Shown here: in pieces, positions 7,119-12,553 of the stretch
How positions within the stretch are numbered: the stretch's first letter is position 1
Layout of the letters: each line of letters starts with the position of its first letter
Assembly (NCBI GenBank): GCA_900758885.1
Contig: CAAETD010000016.1
Span: 1-16,503, forward strand
From: an uncultured Collinsella sp.
GTDB taxonomy: Bacteria > Actinomycetota > Coriobacteriia > Coriobacteriales > Coriobacteriaceae
Direction of reading: 5' to 3'
Length of the DNA: 16,503 bases
Translations under genes and position numbers: made by a program
Notes under the pieces: model-generated
What the model was told of the DNA's origin: nothing
The model's database searches: none
Seen by the model: only the letters and a program-made list of their open reading frames with translations

Positions 7119-7158
7119 TTGGTGCATTGGGGGTCAGGTTTCTTTGCACCAAAGGGGT
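7119..7158 (+). repeat. G-core hairpin element 2 (after the 727-residue membrane protein)
   Basis: TTGGTGCA (7119-7126) pairs perfectly with TGCACCAA (7145-7152) around an 18-base loop containing GGGGGTCAGG. It starts one base after the stop codon. The right arm runs straight into AAGGGGTCA, like the start of a second, incomplete unit. No T tract follows, so it is not a normal terminator. Confidence 0.7.
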
Positions 7159-7282
7159 CATCATCACGACGCCTTCATTTTGGGGTTTATCTCGCAGGCC
7201 AGTAGGTATATCATAACGACGTTTGTTTATATTGCCCGAGCATCTGCGCTGGGCTTTAGGTCGAAACCGATAGGAGACACGT

Positions 7283-8089
7283 ATGTCCGGACACTCTAAG
7301 TGGGCCACAACCAAGCATCGTAAGGGCGCGCAGGACGCCAAGCGTTCCGCCCTCTTCTCCAAGCTGAGCCGCAACATCACCGTTGCTGCCCGTCTCGGCG
7401 GTGACCCGCTGCCCGAGAACAACGCCAGCCTCGCCGCTGCCGTTGCCAAGGCCAAGGCTCAGTCCATGCCTAAGGACAAGATCAAGTCCGCTATCGACAA
7501 GGCTTTTGGTTCGGGTGCTGACGCTGCCGTCTACGAGAACATCGTGTACGAGGGCTACGGTCCCGCCGGTGTCGCCGTCTACGTCGACTGCCTGACCGAC
7601 AACCGCAACCGTACCGCCGCTGATGTCCGTTCCGCCTTCTCCCACGCTGGTGGCAACCTGGGCACCTCCGGCTCCGTCGCCTTCCAGTTTGAGCGCAAGG
7701 GCCAGATCGTCGTCGCCAAGGAGATTCTGGACGAGAACGCCAAGAAGGAGACCATGATCGCCAACGGTGCTGCCGGTGACGAGGATGAGTTCATGATGGC
7801 CATCGCCGAGGCCGGTGGCGAGGACTACGAGGACGCCGGCGAGGAGTGGATCGTCTGGACTACTGCCAACGAGGTCATGGCTGTCTCCAAGGCGCTCGAG
7901 GAGCAGGGCGTCCAGGTCAAGGGCTCCGAGACCACCATGGTCCCGACCACCCCGACCGAGGTCTCCGGCGCCGACGCCAAGAAGGTTCAGCGCCTCATCG
8001 ACCGTCTTGAGGAGCTCGACGACGTCCAGGATGTTTACAGCACCATGGACATGACCGACGAGGTCATCGCTGCCCTCGAGGAGGAGTAG
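7283..8089 (+). CDS. yebC: YebC/PmpR-family protein (TACO1-like)
   Basis: A 268-residue member of the YebC/PmpR family, long annotated as a transcriptional regulator and also linked in the literature to translation of difficult peptide stretches. The N terminus MSGHSKWATTKHRKGAQDAKR is the family signature, followed by YENIVYEGYGPAGVAVYVDCLTDNRNRT (about 92-119) and GGNLGTSGSVAFQFERKG (about 129-146). It is somewhat longer than the usual 240-250 residues, with an extra acidic stretch near 149-170 before the DEDEFMMAIAEAGGEDYED segment. The ATG at 7283 follows TAGGAG (7271-7276) at 6 bases. Codon choice is clearly biased toward TCC, CGT, AAG and GCC/GCT compared with neighbours rich in TCG and GCG, which suggests high expression. 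Terminator at 8159-8200. Confidence 0.95.
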   Translation: MSGHSKWATTKHRKGAQDAKRSALFSKLSRNITVAARLGGDPLPENNASLAAAVAKAKAQSMPKDKIKSAIDKAFGSGADAAVYENIVYEGYGPAGVAVYVDCLTDNRNRTAADVRSAFSHAGGNLGTSGSVAFQFERKGQIVVAKEILDENAKKETMIANGAAGDEDEFMMAIAEAGGEDYEDAGEEWIVWTTANEVMAVSKALEEQGVQVKGSETTMVPTTPTEVSGADAKKVQRLIDRLEELDDVQDVYSTMDMTDEVIAALEEE

Positions 8090-8158
8090 TGCCCGCACGG
8101 GTTAAGCCGTGCATATCTGGGCATAATGAAGCGAGCATGCAAGCCTCGTGGAATAGAT

Positions 8159-8200
8159 GAGCCGGATCCGCGTGCGTAGAGCACCGGACCCGGCTCTTTT
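8159..8200 (+). terminator. Intrinsic terminator after yebC
   Basis: GAGCCGG (8159-8165) pairs with CCGGCTC (8190-8196), extended after one mismatch by four more pairs, around a 14-base loop and followed by TTTT (8197-8200). It lies about 70 bases after the yebC stop. A smaller hairpin, GCACGG/CCGTGC (8095-8112), without a T tract precedes it. Its T tail overlaps the next promoter -10 box. Confidence 0.85.
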
Positions 8201-8224
8201 ATAATGATGCGAACCGTTTTGCAT
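8200..8224 (+). promoter_or_regulatory. Consensus -10 box and +1 hairpin of the amaP operon
   Basis: TATAAT (8200-8205) is a perfect -10 box that shares its first T with the yebC terminator tail. No -35 better than 3 of 6 is visible at 16-18 bp. Just downstream, ATGCGAA (8207-8213) can pair with TTTGCAT (8218-8224, one G-U), which would place a small hairpin at the 5' end of the mRNA or an operator at +1. Confidence 0.5.
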
Positions 8225-8255
8225 TTCGAGAGCCGAGATTTGAAGGGAGCGCCGC

Positions 8256-8801
8256 GTGCGCGTACTCAAACGAGCCCTAGCGATCGTGTACCTTGCCGCT
8301 ACCATCGTGGCGCTGGGTACGCTTGTCTGCCAGTTTTGGGGGCCGTATACGTATCGCTTTATGTTGCTGATGCGCGACCCCATGCCGCGCATTGTCGTGA
8401 CGGCATGCGGCGGAGTTGTGGCGATCGGCGTGCTGGTAAGCTTCTTTCGCCTGATGTTTGCTCGTCGCGAGCCGTTCTGCGTGCATCCGGCGGGGGAGCG
8501 CAATATCGAGGTCACGCTCGCGGCGCTTTCTTCGTGTGCCAGGGCTGCTGCCGAGCGCGACGACCGCGTGATGATCGAGCATGTCGAGGCCCGCGTCCAA
8601 GGTTCCGACGATTCGCACGTCCGTTTTAAGGTCGAGGCTATCGCGCTTGACGATAAGGACGTGGCATCTTTGGCTACCGCGATGCAGCAGCGCATCGAGG
8701 AAGCTTGCGACACCATGCTCGGCACGCCGGGTACGACCGCGCGCGTCCGTTTTTTGCCGTCCAAGACTACCGTCCAGACCGTGGAGGTTTCCGGTGAGTG
8801 A
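8256..8801 (+). CDS. amaP: AmaP-type alkaline shock membrane anchor protein
   Basis: A 181-residue protein with two N-terminal membrane helices (about 7-27 and 46-68) and a soluble C-terminal domain (about 80-178) with an Asp23-like alternating pattern (RNIEVTLAALSS..., VMIEHVEARVQG, VRFKVEAIAL, ARVRFLPSKTTVQTVEV). In Gram-positive bacteria AmaP anchors Asp23 at the membrane as part of the cell-envelope stress response. The identification rests on this architecture and on the neighbours: a DUF2273 protein, whose gene overlaps it by 8 bases, and Asp23 next. The start is GTG at 8256, preceded by AAGGGAG (8243-8249) at 6 bases. Confidence 0.82.
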   Translation: MRVLKRALAIVYLAATIVALGTLVCQFWGPYTYRFMLLMRDPMPRIVVTACGGVVAIGVLVSFFRLMFARREPFCVHPAGERNIEVTLAALSSCARAAAERDDRVMIEHVEARVQGSDDSHVRFKVEAIALDDKDVASLATAMQQRIEEACDTMLGTPGTTARVRFLPSKTTVQTVEVSGE

Positions 8802-9171
8802 TACCAATCAAGATAAGACCGCTCGTACGCCGCGCCTGACGATTGACCAGAGCGCTGCGCCGGCGAGCGAACCTGTTGATTCCAAAGCAGAGGCAGCCGA
8901 GTTACAAGACGCGGCAGCCGCGGATTTTGACGAGGCTATGGGTCTCATCAAGGGTACGGGCGCTGCCATCTGGAGCTATGCTGTGCGTCATCCCAACACC
9001 ACGCTCGGTGCCGTCGCCGGCTTTGTCCTCGCCGTGTTGGTGCTCACGCTCGGCCTGTGGGACACGCTCGTCATTGCATTCTTCGTGCTGATCGGCGCCG
9101 TGATCGGCCAAATTCGCGACGGCGAGAACGGGATCGTCAACTTCTTCGGCCGTCTGTTTAGCGGCCGCTAA
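8794..9171 (+). CDS. DUF2273 family small membrane protein
   Basis: A 125-residue protein with a hydrophilic, Ala/Glu-rich N-terminal half (1-60) and a DUF2273-like core: HPNTTLGAVAGFVLAVLVLTLGLWDTLVIAFFVLIGAVIGQIRDG (about 66-110), two closely spaced membrane helices. DUF2273 proteins are usually only about 60-80 residues and sit between amaP and asp23 genes, as here; their exact role is unknown to me. The start is GTG at 8794 (GTG AGT GAT), overlapping the end of amaP by 8 bases, with GGAGG (8783-8787) inside amaP 6 bases upstream, indicating translational coupling. Upstream in-frame ATGs lie within amaP and are rejected. Confidence 0.85.
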   Translation: MSDTNQDKTARTPRLTIDQSAAPASEPVDSKAEAAELQDAAAADFDEAMGLIKGTGAAIWSYAVRHPNTTLGAVAGFVLAVLVLTLGLWDTLVIAFFVLIGAVIGQIRDGENGIVNFFGRLFSGR

Positions 9172-9215
9172 TATGTATTCGACTGTCGCATCTGCGGCAG
9201 GCATAAGGAGGAACC

Positions 9216-9731
9216 ATGGCTTTTAATACGAAGGTCGATGTAGCCGATACCGAGCTCGAGGCAGACGAGACCGTCGCTGCCGAGGCCGAGGATGTGACGC
9301 TCGAGGACGAGGCGCTCGTCGAGGCCGAGTCCGATGCTGATGAGGACGACGAGGAGGCGGACGAGTCCGAGGACTCACTGACCTATTCCAACGGTGTGAT
9401 CGAGAAGATCGTTGCCATGGCCACCCGCGAGGTTCCGCACGTTCTGGGCATGAAGGGTAACCTTATGCACTTTGTGCAGGAGCAGTTTGGTGCCGAGAAT
9501 CTGACCAAGGGCGTGACGGTTGAGGTCACCGATGACAATCGCGTGGTCGTCAACATCTCCGTCATTATCGAGTACGGCGCCTATGCGCCCGCGATCTTCG
9601 ACGATGTCAAGGCACGTGTCACCGAGCGCCTTGCCGCGATGACCGGCCTTGAGGTGGCGGGCGTCAACCTGCGCATCGAGGACGTTATCACCCCCGAGGA
9701 GTACGAGCACCGCACCAGCCAGCACGAGTAA
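9216..9731 (+). CDS. Asp23/Gls24 family envelope stress response protein
   Basis: A 171-residue protein. Residues 1-53 form a highly acidic, probably disordered extension rich in Glu, Asp and Ala. Residues 55-160 are the Asp23/Gls24 (DUF322) domain: TYSNGVIEKIVAMATREVPHVLGM, then VEVTDDNRVVVNISVIIEYGAYAPAIFDDVKARVTERLAAMTGLEVAGVNLRIEDV. Family members form abundant filaments or patches at the membrane, held by AmaP. The ATG at 9216 follows AAGGAGG closely, a strong ribosome site, fitting higher output than the two upstream genes of the operon. The acidic extension is longer than in the Staphylococcus protein as I remember it. A terminator at 9785-9822 ends the operon. Confidence 0.93.
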   Translation: MAFNTKVDVADTELEADETVAAEAEDVTLEDEALVEAESDADEDDEEADESEDSLTYSNGVIEKIVAMATREVPHVLGMKGNLMHFVQEQFGAENLTKGVTVEVTDDNRVVVNISVIIEYGAYAPAIFDDVKARVTERLAAMTGLEVAGVNLRIEDVITPEEYEHRTSQHE

Positions 9732-9735
9732 CCTT

Positions 9736-9760
9736 CCAAAAAGGGACAGGTTTGTTTTGG
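9736..9760 (+). repeat. G-core hairpin element 3 (after asp23)
   Basis: CCAAAA (9736-9741) pairs with TTTTGG (9755-9760) around a 13-base loop containing GGGACAGG. It begins 4 bases after the asp23 stop. A separate, stronger terminator lies 25 bases further on, so this hairpin is not needed for termination. Confidence 0.6.
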
Positions 9761-9784
9761 CAGGCTTTATCTGCGAAAACGTTA

Positions 9785-9826
9785 AACGGCCGACCGCGCA
9801 AGCAAAAGCGTGGCCGGCCGTTATTT
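9785..9826 (+). terminator. Terminator of the amaP-DUF2273-asp23 operon
   Basis: AACGGCCG (9785-9792) pairs with CGGCCGTT (9815-9822); after one mismatch six more pairs follow (one G-U), around an 8-base A-rich loop. TTATTT runs from the base of the stem. The minus strand has TTTAACG, so only the plus direction looks efficient. Confidence 0.85.
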
Positions 9827-9858
9827 GTATGCCCCCCGATGTGGACATACCGCTCGTC

Positions 9859-9935
9859 TAACTAGGGGTTGCAATCGTCGCGTTCCGCGTTACCCTAATG
9901 GGCGCATTGTTTCCAAATTGTTAACGAGGGGTTGC
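9859..9935 (+). promoter_or_regulatory. Leader of the YitT gene with a duplicated 14-mer
   Basis: TAAC-n-AGGGGTTGC occurs at 9859-9872 and again at 9922-9935, a 13 of 14 match 63 bp apart. The second copy supplies the ribosome site (AGGGG) of the YitT gene; the first may overlap a -35-like TTGCAA (9869-9874) with a weak CCTAAT -10 at 9894-9899. The arrangement would suit a regulator or RNA contact, but two copies may be chance. Confidence 0.3.
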
Positions 9936-9939
9936 CGTA

Positions 9940-10962
9940 ATGGCCGACGAGCACGAAACAGAAAGCAAGGCATGGGCGATTGAGGCCGCCGCGGCAGAGG
10001 CGGCATCGCGTGCTGCCGAGGAGGTGCATCGTCCTCCCGTGGTGCCGATGGAGCGCGTGGTTGATCGCACCGATATCGAGCGCGGCGAGCGTGTCGGTCA
10101 AAAGCGCAGCCAGGAGCCGGGCTTCCCGCGCTTTTTTGCCGAGCTCAATCTGGGCCTGATTCTTACGGCCTTCGCCATCGTTGCGTTTAAAACCCCTAAT
10201 CACTTTGCTTTTGGCGGCACCTCGGGCGTGTCGGTCATTCTGTCCACGCTGTTCCCGACCCTGCCCGTCGGCGTTTTTATGTGGATTATCAACGCGGTTC
10301 TCGTCGTCTTGGGCTTTATCTTTTTGGAGCGCAAGGCAATCCTGTGGAGCGTCTTCGCCTCATTTGCGCTTTCGGCCTATGTTTCGCTGTTTGAGCTTTT
10401 TATTCCGACCGATGTCTCTCTGACGGGTGATATGTGGCTCGACCTGTGCTTTGCCGTCATCTTGCCGGCGCTCGGCAGCGCTATTGTCTTTGATATTGGC
10501 GCCTCGACGGGCGGCACGGACATTCTTGCCATGATCCTCAAGCGCCGCACGACGCTCGAGATTGGCCGCGCGCTGCTGTTGGTTGATATCGGCATCGTGG
10601 CCATCGCGGCCTTTTTGTATGGCCCGCGTGTCGGTCTGTATTGTGTGCTCGGCCTGTTTGCCAAGACGCTTGTGGTCGACAAGGCCATCGAGAGCATTCA
10701 CCTTCGTAAGGTCTGCACAGTCATTTGTTCCGAGCCCCTTAAGGTCGAGGAGTTTATCGTCAAGCATCTCAACCGCACGGCGACCATCAGCCGCGGCTAC
10801 GGTGCCTTCTCGGGCAAGTGCGTGACGGTGATCATGAGCGTGCTGAGCCGTCGCGAGGCCGTGCAACTGCGCCGCTATGCGCGCGAGGTCGATCCGGGTG
10901 CCTTTATCACGATTGTCGACAGCTCCGAGATCGTCGGCAAGGGCTTCCGCGGAACGAACTAG
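9940..10962 (+). CDS. YitT family membrane protein with C-terminal DUF2179 domain
   Basis: A 340-residue protein. Residues 1-65 are a hydrophilic, charged extension. The membrane domain (about 68-250) carries the YitT pattern: ELNLGLILTAFAIVAFKTPNHFAFGGTSGVSVIL, SAIVFDIGASTGGTDILAMIL and the final GLFAKTLVVDKAIESIHLRK. Residues about 255-335 form a soluble DUF2179 domain (TVICSEPLKVEEFIVKHLNRTATISRGYGAFSG...VIMSVLSRREAVQLRRYAREVDPGAFITIVDSSEIVGKGF). The family is widespread in Gram-positive bacteria; its transport role is not settled and I assign none. The start ATG at 9940 follows AGGGG at about 9 bases. Most family members begin close to the first helix, so the 65-residue cytoplasmic extension is unusual. 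The gene stands alone. Confidence 0.92.
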   Translation: MADEHETESKAWAIEAAAAEAASRAAEEVHRPPVVPMERVVDRTDIERGERVGQKRSQEPGFPRFFAELNLGLILTAFAIVAFKTPNHFAFGGTSGVSVILSTLFPTLPVGVFMWIINAVLVVLGFIFLERKAILWSVFASFALSAYVSLFELFIPTDVSLTGDMWLDLCFAVILPALGSAIVFDIGASTGGTDILAMILKRRTTLEIGRALLLVDIGIVAIAAFLYGPRVGLYCVLGLFAKTLVVDKAIESIHLRKVCTVICSEPLKVEEFIVKHLNRTATISRGYGAFSGKCVTVIMSVLSRREAVQLRRYAREVDPGAFITIVDSSEIVGKGFRGTN

Positions 10963-11111
10963 CACAGACGTATTCAACGAACCGCCTGCTGGCGCCGTGT
11001 ACCTTGCAAATCGGTCATCTTTGAGTATTTGACCCCACATTGGGCAATAATGATGCTAAAGACAACGTTTGCGATCCAAGTGATTCGTTCAAGATACGAA
11101 GGGATGATTCT

Positions 11112-12413
11112 ATGTTCTGCTCGCAGTGCGGCGCCCCCATGGGCGATAACGACAAGTTCTGCGGCGTGTGTGGTGCTCCTAATGCCGGTGCCGCTGGCCC
11201 CGCTCCCCAGGGACAGCCTCAGCCCCAGCAGTTTGTTCCGCAACCGCCCGTGGCGAATGCGCCAAAGGGCTGTGTGGCTCAGGCGTTCCAAGATATGACC
11301 AAGACTCCGGGCGTGCTTCAGCGTGTATGCCAAATCGCGTTTTTGCCGGCGCTGATTTGCGTTGTGTCAGTGCTCGTGTTGTTTATTCCCGTTATTGGCG
11401 GCATTGCGGCTGCCATCGGCTTTTTGGCAGCTTGCATTGCGAGCGTGTGCGGTTCCGGCTTTGGCATCGAGTGGGGTCGCGATCTGTCGCTTAAGATCGA
11501 TGACGGCATGGATCGTCCGCTGATGCGTTCCACGTCGTTTGGTCTCGGAGTCTTTTCGAGCGTTATTTCGGTCGTGCTCGAGGTTATCGCTGCCATTCCC
11601 GTTATCGGTGTAGTGCTTTCGCTGGTGGAGGGCGTGGTAATTGGCGCCGCGGGCTCGTATTCTTATTACGGCTCCTATGCACTCGAGGCTGCGCTGTTCG
11701 GTTCGCTCGGCCTGCTTGTCCTGGCGCTAATTGCCTCGGCGATTCTGGGTGTCTTCTTTAAGATGTTCGCCGACATCGCCGTGATGCACTTTGCGGTGAC
11801 CGGGCGTGTCGAGAGCGCGTTTTCGCTCGATAAGGTCTGGGCGGCGTTTAAGCACAACAAGACCAAGCTGTTCTGTGCTTCGTTCCTTCCCGAGTTTTTG
11901 ACGGGCCTGGTCGCCAACGTTGTCACATGGATCTTGACGGTCGTCTTTGGCGCCATTGCCTCTGTCGGTATGTATAGCTACTACTATCGTCCTACGGGTA
12001 TTGAGGCAATTGTTACCGGCGGTGGCGTCACGCTCGCGCTGTTCTTGGTGCTGGTCGCTTTCGTCACCGTATTTCTTACGGTCTTTGGCAAGATGCTCAA
12101 GCACCGTGCCGTTGGCTATTGGGCCGCACGCTATGCAAGCGAGTGGGCCGATGAGGATAAGGACGACGTCCTGACTTTTGTGTTGCCCTTCGAGAAGAAG
12201 TCCGCTCCTTCGGGTTACAGCGCTCCGGATGCTTCGCCGGCGCCTGCACCCGCTCCCGCGACCGAGTCTGAGCCGGCGCCCGAGTCTGAGACGGCATCTG
12301 AGCCCGAGCCTGCGCCTGAGCCTGCGCCTGAGCCTGCGCCTGAGCCTGAGCCGGCACCTGCACCTGAGTCGGCGTCCGAGCCAAGCTCCGACGAGGAACC
12401 TCAGGACGAGTAG
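11112..12413 (+). CDS. Zinc-ribbon membrane protein (DUF4013-like) with Pro-Glu tail
   Basis: A 433-residue protein in four parts: a zinc ribbon MFCSQCG...FCGVCG (Cys3, Cys6, Cys17, Cys20); a Pro/Gln linker (24-52); a membrane domain (about 70-335) with five or more hydrophobic segments, resembling DUF4013 proteins; and a disordered tail (365-433) of Pro, Ala, Glu and Ser including tandem EPAP units. Function is unknown; the ribbon and tail should both be cytoplasmic if the number of helices is even. I choose the ATG at 11112 because it begins exactly at the ribbon and AAGGGA lies about 8 bases upstream. An in-frame ATG at 11040 would add 24 residues with no family likeness and lacks a ribosome site. 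A TTGACC -35-like box at 11029-11034 may belong to its promoter. A G-core hairpin follows the stop. Confidence 0.82.
   Translation: MFCSQCGAPMGDNDKFCGVCGAPNAGAAGPAPQGQPQPQQFVPQPPVANAPKGCVAQAFQDMTKTPGVLQRVCQIAFLPALICVVSVLVLFIPVIGGIAAAIGFLAACIASVCGSGFGIEWGRDLSLKIDDGMDRPLMRSTSFGLGVFSSVISVVLEVIAAIPVIGVVLSLVEGVVIGAAGSYSYYGSYALEAALFGSLGLLVLALIASAILGVFFKMFADIAVMHFAVTGRVESAFSLDKVWAAFKHNKTKLFCASFLPEFLTGLVANVVTWILTVVFGAIASVGMYSYYYRPTGIEAIVTGGGVTLALFLVLVAFVTVFLTVFGKMLKHRAVGYWAARYASEWADEDKDDVLTFVLPFEKKSAPSGYSAPDASPAPAPAPATESEPAPESETASEPEPAPEPAPEPAPEPEPAPAPESASEPSSDEEPQDE
12306..12353 (+). repeat. 12-bp tandem repeat encoding EPAP units
   Basis: Three perfect copies of GAGCCTGCGCCT (12306-12317, 12318-12329, 12330-12341) and a degenerate fourth copy (12342-12353) lie inside the zinc-ribbon protein gene. 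The 12-bp unit keeps the reading frame, so copy-number change by slippage would only lengthen or shorten the disordered tail by four residues per unit. Confidence 0.85.
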
Positions 12414-12425
12414 CCATGCCGTCTG

Positions 12426-12450
12426 CCATTTGGGGACGGGGTAGAAATGG
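12426..12450 (+). repeat. G-core hairpin element 4 (after the zinc-ribbon protein)
   Basis: CCATTT (12426-12431) pairs with AAATGG (12445-12450) around a 13-base loop, GGGGACGGGGTAG. It begins 12 bases after the stop codon. A second GTAGAAAT follows directly (12450-12457), a short direct repeat of the loop and arm junction. A separate strong terminator lies at 12473-12508. Confidence 0.55.
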
Positions 12451-12472
12451 TAGAAATAGCGCTTGAAGAATG

Positions 12473-12510
12473 AGCGGGGGCGGACGTTTCGATACGTCCG
12501 CCCCCGCTTT
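12473..12510. terminator. Hairpin between convergent genes
   Basis: A perfect 15-bp stem (12473-12487 with 12494-12508, AGCGGGGGCGGACGT type) closes a 6-base loop, TTCGAT. TTT follows on the plus strand; the minus side lacks a T tract. It sits between the convergent zinc-ribbon and M20 genes and probably terminates the plus-strand transcript, possibly also blocking the opposing one. Confidence 0.8.
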
Positions 12511-12553
12511 GACATCGCGATGTGGCTATGACTGCGAGATGCCAGCGAATCGA

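Noticed and set aside
11029..11057. Full promoter for the zinc-ribbon protein gene with TTGACC as -35
   Set aside because: The -35 is good, but the hexamer 17 bp downstream (GATGCT) matches the -10 at only 3 of 6, so it is mentioned only in the gene entry.
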